The notes: generated by a model from the letters alone, not told the origin. Counted from the first letter of the stretch, positions 17,670 to 27,654 are shown. The stretch: 57,606 nucleotides of DNA from CAZKUN01 sp964555935 (GCA_964555935.1 CAZKUN010000022.1:1-57606), one strand, 5' to 3'. Program-made: numbers and translations.

Positions 17670-18635
17670 ATGAAAGCGATATGGCTGTATGGGCCTTCCG
17701 ATGCGCGGCTCGTGGACACTGAAAAACCCCAAATAGATTCTGATTCAGTCATGGTGAAAGTCGAGAGTTGCGTCCTATGCGGGTCGGACGTGCATATCTG
17801 GGATGGCAGACACCCGCCGGTTGCCGGCGCCCCCTACCCCTGGACCTTCGGCCATGAGACCGCGGGCACGGTCGTTGAGGCCGGGGAGAATGTCACCGGT
17901 CTCGCGATTGGCGACCGGATCAGTTGGTGGTTGACTCACGGGACGCTCCGCGAGTATTGCGTCTTCAAGCCTTCGGAGATGGCGATCGGCAAGCTCGCGC
18001 CGCACGTGACGTGGGAAGAGGGCGCGAACATCCAGCTCCTGGCCGCCGTCATCCGCGGCGTGGCGAACTCAGAGCCGGCGCCCGGTCAGCGGGCCTTGGT
18101 CCTGGGATGCGGAGCGGTAGGGCTTTCGGTGATGCAACTGGCCCTCGCGATGGGTGTCGACGAGGTTGTCGCGGCCGAGTTGATTCCCTTCCGCCGCGAG
18201 ATGGCTCTCAAGCTCGGCGCGTCCGCGACCGTTGACCCCGGCCAGCCGGGATGGGACTCAGACCTCGGCCCGTTCGACATCGTCTACGATTGCATGGATG
18301 AGGACCACGCGCCCGGACGCAACACGCTGAACACGGCCCTCGGCACGCTGGAGATTCAAGCCACGTGCGTCATCATCGGGATCAGCTCTCACGCGAAGCC
18401 GATCGACACCTCGCAGATCGTTCTGAAAGGCCTCACCATCATCGGGGCGCACAACCACAACATTGCCGAGTCCCGGCGGCTGATGGCGATGTGTTGCCAG
18501 TGGGTCGCCGATGGCACGGTCAAGGTCAGCGACTACGTCACGCATCGGTTTCCGATTGAGGAAACGCAGAAGGCAGTTGAGGCCGCCGCGTCTCAGGCCG
18601 ATGGTCTCCTCAAGGTTGCCATTACCCTCGACTGA
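17670..18635 (+). CDS. Zinc-binding medium-chain alcohol/polyol dehydrogenase
   Basis: This 321-residue protein belongs to the medium-chain dehydrogenase family: VLCGSDVHIWD and FGHETAGTV carry the catalytic zinc ligands, and VLGCGAVGLSVMQLA is the NAD(P)-binding Rossmann motif. The usual loop with four cysteines for structural zinc is missing, and the protein is about 20-30 residues shorter than the norm. Sorbitol- or threonine-dehydrogenase-like activity is plausible but the substrate cannot be fixed. The ATG at 17670 has AGGGG close upstream; the frame is open further upstream but lacks a site. It is 36 bp ahead of the GH116 gene, so a shared transcript for sugar use is likely. Confidence 0.85.
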   Translation: MKAIWLYGPSDARLVDTEKPQIDSDSVMVKVESCVLCGSDVHIWDGRHPPVAGAPYPWTFGHETAGTVVEAGENVTGLAIGDRISWWLTHGTLREYCVFKPSEMAIGKLAPHVTWEEGANIQLLAAVIRGVANSEPAPGQRALVLGCGAVGLSVMQLALAMGVDEVVAAELIPFRREMALKLGASATVDPGQPGWDSDLGPFDIVYDCMDEDHAPGRNTLNTALGTLEIQATCVIIGISSHAKPIDTSQIVLKGLTIIGAHNHNIAESRRLMAMCCQWVADGTVKVSDYVTHRFPIEETQKAVEAAASQADGLLKVAITLD

Positions 18636-18671
18636 TTCTCGCCGGAGCCAGAGATTCGAAGGAGCCTTGAC

Positions 18672-21248
18672 ATGGGCGACGCGATCAAGCCGCTGCCATA
18701 CACGGACGACGAACTGCTAGGCGTCGCGGGGCCGAGACGGTTCTCCGGCGAGCACCTGAACGAGATCGCGTTTCCGCTGGGCGGGATCGGGACGGGGTGC
18801 GTGTCGCTGTCGGGGCGGGGGTCGCTGGTCGACTGGGAGATCTTCAACCGGCCGAACAAGGGGTACAGACCGCATTACACGTTCATGTCGCTCCACGTGC
18901 AGGAGGAGGGGGAGGAGCCGATCTTCCGGGTGCTGGAGGGCACGATCCCGCCATCGTATCAGGGGCGAATCCACAACCGCGCGAACTATGCTGGCTTTGG
19001 CTGGGGGCCGGCTCAGGAGGACGGCGGCGGGCTGGCGCGATTCCGCGAGTGCGAGTTTGTGGGGACCTTCCCGACCGCGGACGTGAACCTCAGCGACGAC
19101 AGCGTGCCGGTCACGGCGAGGATCAGCGCCTGGAGCCCGTTCATCCCGCTGAACGATCGCGACTCGTCGTTCCCGGTGGCCGTGCTCGACATCACGCTGA
19201 CCAACACGAGCGCGAAGCCCGTCAAGGCGACCACGGCGGTGAGCCTGCAGAACATCTGCGGCTACCCGGAGGCGGGTCAGGCCGTGAACCGGCTGGTCCG
19301 CGCGGACGACTACCGCGGGATCGCCATGAGCAGCAATAAACACGACGCGGAATCCCCCCGCCACGCAACGCTGGCGGTGCTGACGGACCATGAGGACATC
19401 ACGTGGGAACTGGGCCGCGAGAGGGGCGCGTGGTTCACGCTGCTAGAGAATCTTGTCTTCAAGTTTGGCGAGTCGGGCCGGTTCAGCGAGGACGCGGAGG
19501 AGCATTCGCGCGAGGATGACACCCCTGTTTTCGCGTCGCTCGGGCTGATGGTCGACCTCGCCCCGGGCGAGGAGCGGACGGTGAGCTTCGCGCTGGCCTG
19601 GCACGTGCCGAACGCCGAGAAATACTGGGGTCCTCAAGACGATTGCTGCGACGGGCCATGCACGTGGAAGAACTACTACGCCAGCCAATGGGATAGCGCG
19701 GAAGCCGTCGCGGCCGAGGTCATTCGGCGGCGCGGCGAGCTGCTGACCGAGACGGTGCGTTTCCGCGATGAGCTATTCGCGTCGACGCTTCCCGGGCATG
19801 TGGTCGATGCGGTGAGCAGCCAGCTTGCCATCCTGCGCTCGCCGACGGTGATGAGGCTCCCCGACGGGACGATGTATGGCTGGGAGGGGTGCCACCCGGA
19901 GTCGGGGTGTTGTGAGGGCACGTGCACGCATGTCTGGAACTACGCGCAGAGCGTGGCCTACATCTTCCCGGCGATCGCGCGGGGGATGCGCGAGATGGAT
20001 TTTGAGATGGACCTGCGCGAATCGGACGGGCACATGCAGTTTCGGATGTCGCTGCCGCCGGGGACGCCGGCGAATCACGAGTTCCACGCCGCGGCGGATG
20101 GGCAGATGGGCAACGTGTTGAGGGTGTACCGCGAGTGGCTGCAGCTTGGTGATGAGGAGTGGCTGGCGAAGCTCTGGCCGGGGGTGAAGAAAGCGCTGGA
20201 GTATGCGTGGGTGGAGTGGGACGCGGACAAGGACGGATTGCTCGAGGGAGTCCATCACAATACGCTGGACATCGAGTACCACGGTCCCAACACGGCGGTG
20301 GGGAGCCTGTATCTCGCGGCGCTGAGGGCGGGCGAGAAGATGGCGCGGCACGTGGGCGACAACGCCTCGGCGGACGAGTACGCGCGCATCGCGGAGAGTG
20401 GGCGGAATCTCAGCGATGAGCAGCTCTACAATGGCGAGTACTACTACCAGAAGATCACCAACCCGGACGCGCCATACCAGTTCGGGACGGGATGCCACGT
20501 CGACCAGGTGCTGGGCCAGTGGTACGCGCGGATGCTGGGGCTGGGCGATCTCTACGATCCCGAGCGCGTGAGGAGCGCCATCGCGAGCGTCTTCCGCTAC
20601 AACTTCCGCGAGGACTTCCACGATCACAACAACCCGCACCGCGTGTACGTGCTGAACGATGACGCGGGGACGATGATCTGCACGTGGCCGAAGGGCGGCA
20701 TGCCCTGGCCGCCGGTGACGTACGCCTTCGAGTGCATGATCGGGTTTGAGTACCAGGCAGGCGCGCACATGGTCTACGAGGGCTTCGTGAAGGAGGGTCT
20801 GACCGTCTGCAAGGCGATCCGCGACCGGCATGACGGGCTGAAGCGCAACCCGTGGAACGAGTTCGAGTGCGGGAGTCACTACGCTCGCTCGATGGCGAAC
20901 TACGCCTACATCCTGGCGCTATCGGGCTGGCGCTACTCCGCGGTTGAGAAGCGCCTCGAGTTCGCGCCCAAGGTCCACGCCGACAATTTCCGGGGCTTCT
21001 TCTCGACCGACTCGGGATACGGGTCGATCTATCGGAAGGTCGAGGGCGACACGGTCACCGTGACGGTCGCGCCGGCGGTTGGGTCGATTGCCATCGAGCG
21101 GATTGCGCTGGAGGGTGTTGACGGCAAGAGCGTGATAGTGAGGCTTGGTGATACGGAAGTGGCGGCTGCGGTTGAGGGGGGCGAGGTGGTGCTCGCGGAC
21201 GCGGTGAGCGCGACGGCGGAGGCGCCCCTGGCAATCGTATTAAGCTAG
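18672..21248 (+). CDS. GH116/DUF608 (GBA2-type) beta-glycosidase
   Basis: The 858-residue protein has the two-domain layout of GH116: an N-terminal beta-sandwich beginning with LNEIAFPLGGIGTG and SLVDWEIFNRPNKG (residues 20-70), and a C-terminal (alpha/alpha)6 barrel. In the barrel, LEGVHHNTLDIEYHGPN (about 523) and GCHVDQVLGQWYA (about 607) match the conserved active-site regions. Family members hydrolyse beta-glucosides, beta-xylosides or glucosylceramide. There is no clear signal peptide, so it probably acts on imported oligosaccharides in the cytoplasm. The start follows AAGGAG by 7 nt. Its close position after the dehydrogenase suggests a two-gene operon. Confidence 0.92.
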   Translation: MGDAIKPLPYTDDELLGVAGPRRFSGEHLNEIAFPLGGIGTGCVSLSGRGSLVDWEIFNRPNKGYRPHYTFMSLHVQEEGEEPIFRVLEGTIPPSYQGRIHNRANYAGFGWGPAQEDGGGLARFRECEFVGTFPTADVNLSDDSVPVTARISAWSPFIPLNDRDSSFPVAVLDITLTNTSAKPVKATTAVSLQNICGYPEAGQAVNRLVRADDYRGIAMSSNKHDAESPRHATLAVLTDHEDITWELGRERGAWFTLLENLVFKFGESGRFSEDAEEHSREDDTPVFASLGLMVDLAPGEERTVSFALAWHVPNAEKYWGPQDDCCDGPCTWKNYYASQWDSAEAVAAEVIRRRGELLTETVRFRDELFASTLPGHVVDAVSSQLAILRSPTVMRLPDGTMYGWEGCHPESGCCEGTCTHVWNYAQSVAYIFPAIARGMREMDFEMDLRESDGHMQFRMSLPPGTPANHEFHAAADGQMGNVLRVYREWLQLGDEEWLAKLWPGVKKALEYAWVEWDADKDGLLEGVHHNTLDIEYHGPNTAVGSLYLAALRAGEKMARHVGDNASADEYARIAESGRNLSDEQLYNGEYYYQKITNPDAPYQFGTGCHVDQVLGQWYARMLGLGDLYDPERVRSAIASVFRYNFREDFHDHNNPHRVYVLNDDAGTMICTWPKGGMPWPPVTYAFECMIGFEYQAGAHMVYEGFVKEGLTVCKAIRDRHDGLKRNPWNEFECGSHYARSMANYAYILALSGWRYSAVEKRLEFAPKVHADNFRGFFSTDSGYGSIYRKVEGDTVTVTVAPAVGSIAIERIALEGVDGKSVIVRLGDTEVAAAVEGGEVVLADAVSATAEAPLAIVLS

Positions 21249-21326
21249 TGTGGATCATGCACGGCGGATGCCAACGAAGCCGCGCGCGAAGGGATCTCCT
21301 CTGCCCGTATCGGCGCGGCAACCCAG

Positions 21327-21972
21327 CTACCGGATGATGAAGACCTGGGTTACGAACATTGTCCCATCCGCAGCAGCGGCGACCCCGACGGCCGTCTCGG
21401 TGAACCCAGGATTGAAGGCGTTCGCCGCGTGCGCTGGGCTGTTGAGCCACGTGCGGACAATGACGCGGCAGGGGTCAGCGTGGCCCTTGGCGTACGCGAC
21501 GTTTTCGGCGTGGCGGGACCAAGGGATGTTGGCCGCATCGAGCCGGTGACCGGGAGAGCGGCCGAGGGAATCCTGGTGGCTGAGCATCATGCGTCGGGCC
21601 TGGTCCTTGCTGTGGGAGCGGGCGATGGACAGCAAAGCCGGAGCGAACGTCAGCGGCCTCAGTCCGCGAGCGACGCGGCCGGCGTTGATCTGGTCCAGCA
21701 CCTGCCGCTCCAGCGGGGTGCTTAGGTCCCCCCGGGCGAGCCGATGGTGACGGCGTCGCGACAATGGACTGGGCTGGCACGATGCGGAACCAGTATCCCC
21801 CATCCGCTGAAATGGGTCCTTCGGCAACAATGTAGCCGCGCCACGATGGGCCAAACAGGTCCGAGGCTGGTCTGTGTCCGCGACTCGGCAGGCCATCGGC
21901 TTGGGCATTCGCGCCGAGGCCAACCAGACAGGTTCCGAGCAGGCCGGCAAGCACGCAACCGTTAGCAGTCAT
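21327..21972 (-). CDS. Secreted CAP/SCP-domain protein, apparent frameshift
   Basis: The N-terminal frame begins at 21972 (GGAGG upstream) with a signal peptide (VLAGLLGTCLVGLGANAQA). The C-terminal frame encodes a CAP domain: LERQVLDQINAGRVARGL, LSIARSHSKDQARRM, SRHAENVAYAKG and WLNSPAHAANAFNPGF, where the His and Glu residues typical of the CAP cavity are visible. The two frames join if one base is removed from a six-C run at 21728-21733 (plus strand), giving about 214 residues. CAP proteins are secreted and often bind lipids or small ligands. Whether the break is an assembly error or a true pseudogene cannot be told here. Confidence 0.75.
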
Positions 21973-22230
21973 CTCGTCTGGGCCTCCCTAGGTTGATTGG
22001 CAGGCAGTAACTGCTATGCATCGTAGTAGTTAATGCCCCACAAGCAACAATCGCAAACGGTGACGGGTCTCACGTCTGCCGCGGCCGGGGGCCCCGCAAG
22101 CGGGCGGGGGATGGGCGAGAACGTGACGGCGACGAGCAGCAACCTCGAATGCGCGCCGATCTGGAAGGCGTCTTGGCTTGCGGGGGAGTTGAAGGCGGGG
22201 TAAGGACTTCGGCAGGTTGAGACGAGAGCG

Positions 22231-22878
22231 ATGGACTTCCCGGGATTTGACGCCAAAGACTTCTGCTACTTCCTTGATAACGACAAGGCGGAGAAGGTCG
22301 ACTATATCAAGGGAACGCTTCACCCCAGGCTGAGAGAATTCGGCTGGGAGCTGCGCGATGAACTGAACAAGGCCATCAGCGTCGAGTTTCGCAGCCAATT
22401 GCGCAGCGGGCGCTGGTACAAGAATCCGTGGGGATCGTGGGTGAGCCTAATCTACCCCGACGAGCCGCAGCGCAGCGACAACAAGCGGCCGAGACTCAGC
22501 GTGTTCCTCGACGAGAACGAGTGCATCGTCGGATACCAGCAGAACATCTGGCGGCCGAGGTGGCAGCGGCTCGCGAGCCGGCACTCCAAGGCGTTGGCGA
22601 ACCGGATGAACGAGGCGGCGAAGGGTCGACCAAAGCTGGAGTTCATTCTCTCACACTGGGTGGACCACGAGCGTCGGACGACCACGTTCGACTCGGCCGA
22701 GGAACTCATCCACGCCGCCGGCGAGTGGGGCCAGGACTTCGTCACCGTCGGCAAGGTCTACCCGTTCCCCCAGAAGGCCGACTTCCTGACATCCCCCGCG
22801 TTCGGCGAGGAAGCCCTCGCCATCGTCAAGAAGGCATTCCCCATCTACCGATTCGCATTCGAGAAGTCGACGGGGTAG
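22231..22878 (+). CDS. Conserved-looking protein, DUF2461-like (tentative)
   Basis: The 215-residue protein starts MDFPGFDAKDFCYFL and is soluble, with an aromatic-rich middle (SGRWYKNPWGSWVSLIYPDE, GYQQNIWRPRWQRLA). Its overall pattern faintly resembles DUF2461, but I cannot identify it firmly. It has no signal peptide or membrane segment. The 258 bp upstream, between it and the divergent CAP gene, hold no recognisable feature. It is followed after about 100 bp by the exported ankyrin gene. Confidence 0.6.
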   Translation: MDFPGFDAKDFCYFLDNDKAEKVDYIKGTLHPRLREFGWELRDELNKAISVEFRSQLRSGRWYKNPWGSWVSLIYPDEPQRSDNKRPRLSVFLDENECIVGYQQNIWRPRWQRLASRHSKALANRMNEAAKGRPKLEFILSHWVDHERRTTTFDSAEELIHAAGEWGQDFVTVGKVYPFPQKADFLTSPAFGEEALAIVKKAFPIYRFAFEKSTG

Positions 22879-22977
22879 CCGACGGCGCCAAACGCCTCCG
22901 CAGCTCGTCTCTCTGGCAGGTCTCTTGCACGGTCTGATGTAATGGAGTTGTGGCCGGAGTGACTGTGAGGGATGAGC

Positions 22978-24855
22978 ATGAAGAGACGGCGGCTGTGGGT
23001 CGCTGTTCTGGTGATGGCGGCGCTCGTGGTGGTTCTGGGCGTGCTGATCCACCGGTATTACGATGTGGTCACGGTGGCGCGGTGGGGGCGCTCGGGCTCG
23101 GCGCACTTTAAGCTCGCGCTGGGCGCCGATCCGAACACGCGGGATGACGATGGCGCGACGGCTCTGCATTGGGCGGCGTACAGAGGACAGAACGGTGTTG
23201 TGAGGGCGTTGATTCGCAAAGGGGCCGATGTGAACGCGACGGACGACCGCGATTGGACCCCGCTGATGCTGGCAGCGCGCGGAGGCAACGTCAGCGCGCT
23301 GAACGCGCTGCTCGACGCGGCCGCGGAGATCGAGGCCGAGCAGGAAGGCGGTTGGCGCCCGATCCACCACGCCGCGCGGCATGGCGACGTTGACGTGGTA
23401 GAGGCGGTGGCCGAACGCGGGGCATTCGTCAACGTGAGCGGCACGAAGGCGCCGCCTCCGCTGTTTCTGGCCGCAAAATCCGGATCGCCCGAGACGGTGG
23501 AGCTACTGCTGGATTACGGGGCTGAACTCAACGCGAGGTATGATGCCGGATGGCGGGTCGCGCACTATGCGGCGGCCAATTGGGACGCTGCCGTGATGGC
23601 ACTGCTGCTGGAACAGGGCGCTGACGCTGAGGCGCGGACCCACGCCGGGGTGACGCCGCTACACACCGCGGCGGGTGCGGGGAACGCCGAGGTGGTGCGG
23701 TTGCTATTGGAACACGGCGCACTCCCGGACGCGCCGAAACGAGACGGCGACTCGCCGCTGATCAGCGCGGCCTGGGCGGGGGACGAGGAGACGATTCAGG
23801 CGCTCATCGACGCCGGGGCGGATGTGACGCGGGCGGGAGACCGCGGGTGGCGAGCGCACCAGCATGTTGCGCAAGCCGGACACTTGGCCGCGCTGAAGCT
23901 CCTCCTGGATAGCGGGGCCGATCCGAACGCGGAGGAGCCGGACGCTTGGCCGGCACTGCATGTCGCGGCGAGACACGGCCACGTGCGGATCATGGAGGAG
24001 TTGTTGAGCCGCGGCGTGGAGGTGGACGCGCGGGACGAGGACGACAACACGGCCCTGCACGCGGCAGCGAGCAACGGACAGATGGCCACGCTGCGTCTCC
24101 TACTTAGGCGCGGGGCGGACGTGGACGCGCGAACGTCGACTAAGGCCACGGCCCTCCACAGGGCCGCCGCTAGTGGCAAGATCGACGCGGCGGAGCTTCT
24201 CGTCGAGCGCGGAGCCGATCTCGCGGCCGAGGACTGGTGGGACCATCTGCCGATCCACGACGCGGCGGCGGCGGAAGAAGATGAGGCCGTCGAGAGGCTG
24301 CTGGAGTTGGGATCGGAGTACCCTCTCGACGTGGCGGCAATGCGCGGCGATCTGGATGGGGTGGCGAAGCTGCTGGCGGAGGGTGCCTCCCCGGACGAGC
24401 GGCAGGCAATCGACTTCCCAGTCATCGTCGCTGCCCAACATGACCGACCCGAGGCGCTTCAACTGCTGATCGACGCCGGCGCGGACATACACCTGCAGCA
24501 CGGCACGGCTCTGTTCTCCAGCGGGGGGAGTGTGAGCGTGACACGGATGCTGCTGGATGCGGGTCTGGACCCAACGACTCGCGCCCACAGCGGGCGGACC
24601 GCGTTGCACCGAGCCGAGGACGAAGGAGTCGTTGAGTTGCTCCTCGCGGGCGGGGCCGATGTCAACGCCGCCGCCAACCAGGGCATGACGCCCCTGCACG
24701 AGGCGGCCAATCACGGCCGGTTGGAAGTGGCGAGGGCCTTGCTCGCGGCGGGAGCTGATCCCAACGCCCCGCACGGGAGTGGCACGCCGCTGGAATTCGC
24801 GGAGCGCGCCGGCCACCCCGACATCGCGGATCTCATCAGGGATTACGACCAGTAG
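22978..24855 (+). CDS. Membrane-anchored, exported ankyrin-repeat protein
   Basis: The 625-residue product has one N-terminal membrane segment (LWVAVLVMAALVVVLGVLIH) after a basic start, then about 17-18 ankyrin repeats to the end (for example TALHWAAYRGQNGVVRALI, TPLHEAANHGRLEVARALL). Arg/Lys residues before the segment predict that the repeats face the periplasm. Ankyrin stacks bind other proteins; no enzyme domain is present. The start at 22978 has GAGGG 7 nt upstream and is preferred over the ATG at 22972, which sits inside the ribosome site. It is the second exported ankyrin protein here, but unlike the first has no protease or repressor next to it. Confidence 0.9.
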   Translation: MKRRRLWVAVLVMAALVVVLGVLIHRYYDVVTVARWGRSGSAHFKLALGADPNTRDDDGATALHWAAYRGQNGVVRALIRKGADVNATDDRDWTPLMLAARGGNVSALNALLDAAAEIEAEQEGGWRPIHHAARHGDVDVVEAVAERGAFVNVSGTKAPPPLFLAAKSGSPETVELLLDYGAELNARYDAGWRVAHYAAANWDAAVMALLLEQGADAEARTHAGVTPLHTAAGAGNAEVVRLLLEHGALPDAPKRDGDSPLISAAWAGDEETIQALIDAGADVTRAGDRGWRAHQHVAQAGHLAALKLLLDSGADPNAEEPDAWPALHVAARHGHVRIMEELLSRGVEVDARDEDDNTALHAAASNGQMATLRLLLRRGADVDARTSTKATALHRAAASGKIDAAELLVERGADLAAEDWWDHLPIHDAAAAEEDEAVERLLELGSEYPLDVAAMRGDLDGVAKLLAEGASPDERQAIDFPVIVAAQHDRPEALQLLIDAGADIHLQHGTALFSSGGSVSVTRMLLDAGLDPTTRAHSGRTALHRAEDEGVVELLLAGGADVNAAANQGMTPLHEAANHGRLEVARALLAAGADPNAPHGSGTPLEFAERAGHPDIADLIRDYDQ

Positions 24856-24937
24856 ATTGATGGATGGATAGGCGCTCCCGACGGCGAACTCCCGTTCCGT
24901 AGGAGATGGATCTGCAACGACCACTGGGAGGGCCGCC

Positions 24938-25747
24938 ATGGCTAAGACCGACATTCACTGTCACGTGAACTGGCTGGACATGGACATCGACGCGTGGGCG
25001 AAGCATTTCACCGATCTCGGTATTGACCGAGTGTTTGCGCTGGGCTGGGAGGAATGGGACCGGCGCTGGACGGGCGAGTATGAGCTGCCGACGGAGGACC
25101 AGATAGAGGCATCGCAGCGCTACCCGGATCTGTTTATCCCGTGGTGCTCCGTGGACCCGCGCGAGAAGGACGTGCCGGGCAAGATCCGCGAGTATGTCAA
25201 GCGCGGCTGCAAGGGTTTTGGCGAGTGCAAGATCAGGCTGATGGTAGATAACCCGGATCTGAAGGTCGTCTACCGGACGTGCGATGAACTGGGGCTGCCG
25301 ATCCTGTTCCACATGGATATCTGGATGCCGGGCGTGCCGCACTGGTACATGATGGATCTGGAGCGCCTCGGGCCGGTGCTCGAGGAATTCCCGAGCGTGC
25401 AGTTCATCGGCCACGGGCCGGGTTGGTGGCGCGAGATGTCGGGCGACGCGGATGACCACATGACGACGGCCTACCCCGAGGGCCCGATCACTCCCGGCGG
25501 GCGGCTGCCCGAGATGCTCGCCAAGCACGACAACCTACACGCGGATCTGTCGGCGGGCTCAGGCTTGAGAGGCATCACGCGTGACCCGGAGTTCGGCCGC
25601 CAGTTCCTGATCGACCTCAGCGACAAGCTGATGTATGGCACCGATTTCCACGACCGGGCGCTGCTAGACGCGATCGAGGGCTACAACCTGCCCGAGGATG
25701 TCTACGAGAAAATCATGGACGGGAACTCGCGGAAGCTGATTCCGTAG
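24938..25747 (+). CDS. Amidohydrolase_2-family metal-dependent hydrolase
   Basis: A 269-residue TIM-barrel protein with the metal-binding HxH near the start (DIHCHVNW), FHMDIWMPG (about 125), FIGHGPGWW (about 153) and YGTDFH near the end supplying the last ligands. This is the amidohydrolase_2 pattern, whose members hydrolyse or decarboxylate small carboxylic or cyclic substrates. The substrate cannot be told. GGGAGGG lies just before the ATG. The 3' end overlaps the convergent downstream gene by 35 bp. Confidence 0.87.
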   Translation: MAKTDIHCHVNWLDMDIDAWAKHFTDLGIDRVFALGWEEWDRRWTGEYELPTEDQIEASQRYPDLFIPWCSVDPREKDVPGKIREYVKRGCKGFGECKIRLMVDNPDLKVVYRTCDELGLPILFHMDIWMPGVPHWYMMDLERLGPVLEEFPSVQFIGHGPGWWREMSGDADDHMTTAYPEGPITPGGRLPEMLAKHDNLHADLSAGSGLRGITRDPEFGRQFLIDLSDKLMYGTDFHDRALLDAIEGYNLPEDVYEKIMDGNSRKLIP

Positions 25748-26840
25748 GCGGAAGTAGATCCGCCGCCTCGTCGAATGAGGCGCCGGCATCGAGGGCGTCG
25801 GCGATGGTCGCGAGGAGTTGCTCGACCTCGCGGCCGCCGGCCGTCTGCTTCAGTCCGTCCCAGCGAGGCTCGTCCTCGCCGTTGAAGATGCTGTCGTCGA
25901 TCGCCACGTCGAGCGAGATCCGCGGGCAGTAGTGCAGAGACTCACTCGTGCAGGCGAAATCGTCGCCGGCAGCCACGTAGCTTGACGTGCGGATCCGAGC
26001 GGGAACGGCCGTCCCTCCGACGCGCGTCGCATCCTCGACCGTCAGCAACTCCCGCGAGACGACGCTGTCCTCGCGACGGGTGATGGCTTCCTCCTGCATG
26101 AGCAACCCGCCGAGATCGGGCGCGAACCAGAAGCCCCGCTCCAACTCGCCGCCCGGTTGCCACTGGTCGACGACCAGCCACACGTGATCGCAGGCATGCC
26201 CCGACACCGCCTCGCCTCCCGCGTCAGCCCACTCGCCGTACTCGATCCAGCAGAACGGCGGGAACTGGTGCGAGCCACACGGCGCGAACTGAAACGGCGT
26301 GGCAATGGCGTCCGGCGACGCCCTGGACGCGAACAGCAGCGCGGCCCCATCCGCATCGTCTGGGCGGCGGGGGCGGGGCGGGTCCGCGGGAGGCGCCTTC
26401 CGAGGCACGGGTGGCTCGTTCCCGAGGTGCCGGCCCGCGCCATTCCCCCGCCATTCGCGTTCGGTCGTGAGCGTGCGATCTGTCGACGACAGGCTGATTG
26501 AGTCCACGGCGTAGGCGATGCGCTCGCCCGATCTTGCCAGGTGGCGGGCGACAACGAAGGCGTGACGCCACTCGCGCGGCCCGTCGGTTGGATCAACCGG
26601 ATACGAGACGCGGGTTTCGACTGAGTGCGCCAGCACTTCGTCGAGTTGCTCGGTGCGGGCGATGTGGTCTTGAATGGCCTGGGGCAAGTGGGCGTAAGCG
26701 GGCTGCTGTGGCGCGGGTGGGTCGGGCTCCGGTCGCGATTTGCTCTCCCTCATCACGCTCCAGGCCAATAGCGCGACCAGTCCCGCGATGATTCCGACGA
26801 TGGTGACAATGAAGGTCCGACGCGACCGCTGATCGCTCAT
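25713..26840 (-). CDS. Single-pass membrane protein of unknown function
   Basis: The 375-residue product has one N-terminal membrane segment (FIVTIVGIIAGLVALLAWSV) after a short basic stretch, a proline-rich linker, and a soluble domain that probably faces outward. The domain contains several cysteines (FAPCGSHQFPPFCWIEY, DDFACTSESLHYCPR) that could form disulphides. I do not recognise a family. The start at 26840 follows AGGGGG. The C-terminal 11 or so codons overlap the amidohydrolase gene on the other strand. Composition and length look like a real gene. Confidence 0.6.
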   Translation of the reverse strand: MSDQRSRRTFIVTIVGIIAGLVALLAWSVMRESKSRPEPDPPAPQQPAYAHLPQAIQDHIARTEQLDEVLAHSVETRVSYPVDPTDGPREWRHAFVVARHLARSGERIAYAVDSISLSSTDRTLTTEREWRGNGAGRHLGNEPPVPRKAPPADPPRPRRPDDADGAALLFASRASPDAIATPFQFAPCGSHQFPPFCWIEYGEWADAGGEAVSGHACDHVWLVVDQWQPGGELERGFWFAPDLGGLLMQEEAITRREDSVVSRELLTVEDATRVGGTAVPARIRTSSYVAAGDDFACTSESLHYCPRISLDVAIDDSIFNGEDEPRWDGLKQTAGGREVEQLLATIADALDAGASFDEAADLLPPTESASASSRP

Positions 26841-26907
26841 GCCGACCCCCTGCAATTCCCTACACTTACTGCAGCCGGGCGCCATCACCTGCCTGTTGTG
26901 ACGCGGT

Positions 26908-27654
26908 TCACGGGCGTAGACTCGCGATCGCGGCGGGCAGGTCGGCGATGGACGCAACCGTTGCGTCCGGCGCTGTGGTTGGCGGGTGGACGGTGTGGCC
27001 CTGGTCAACGAAGACCGTGCGGGCTCCGGCCTTGGCGGCCATTGCCAGCGCGTCACCGTTGTCGTCGACGACGATGGCCTGCTCGGGCAGGACGCCAACG
27101 TGAGCGCAGGCCCGTCGGTAGAACTCCGACGATTTCACCGGCAGATTGACAAGGTCGGGGCCAAAGGCCAACACGAAGTGCTCGCGCATCTTCGCGCCGG
27201 CTAGCGTCCCCTCGCAATGCAGGCTGTGAGCGTTGGATGCCATGTGCATGCGGAATCCCCGCTTGCTTAACGCAACGACCGTCTCCAGCGCGCCGGGGAA
27301 GAGGGTGCTCACGCGCGCGGGGCACTCAAACAGCAGCTTGCGATTCAGCAACCGTCCCTCGTCCTCCCACGAGATCAGCTCTCTCCCCATGTGGCCGAAC
27401 GCGCCCTCGAGATTCACGCGGTAGAGATCATCGAAGTAGGTCGCGTCGTCATAGCGGCTCTCGTTGGCGCGGTACCACTCCATCATCAGGCCGAAGCCGA
27501 CCGCGTTAGCCTCGGCCCAGGCCTCAACCGTGCCTCCATAGATGGGCGCCATGATCTCGCCATAGGCGATGCCGTATGCCGGGCCCATGCGGTATGCGTC
27601 GGTGAGCACGCCGTCGTTGTCGATGAAGAGAGTTGGGAGGCCCACGCCGGTCAC
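26908..27654 (-). CDS. HAD-superfamily hydrolase
   Basis: This 248-residue protein carries HAD motif I (LFIDNDGVLTD, nucleophile Asp at the start), a helical cap region, and motif IV VVDDNGDALAMAAKAGA near the C-terminus. HADs of this type are usually phosphatases or phosphoglucomutase-like enzymes acting on sugar phosphates; the exact substrate is unknown. A GTG start overlaps the stop of the upstream beta-helix gene as GTGA, so translation is coupled. It is the last gene of a three-gene minus-strand operon. Confidence 0.85.
   Translation of the reverse strand: MTGVGLPTLFIDNDGVLTDAYRMGPAYGIAYGEIMAPIYGGTVEAWAEANAVGFGLMMEWYRANESRYDDATYFDDLYRVNLEGAFGHMGRELISWEDEGRLLNRKLLFECPARVSTLFPGALETVVALSKRGFRMHMASNAHSLHCEGTLAGAKMREHFVLAFGPDLVNLPVKSSEFYRRACAHVGVLPEQAIVVDDNGDALAMAAKAGARTVFVDQGHTVHPPTTAPDATVASIADLPAAIASLRP

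Noticed and set aside
22111..22203. 30-codon peptide between the CAP and DUF2461-like genes
   Set aside because: No ribosome site and no clear protein character; most likely chance.
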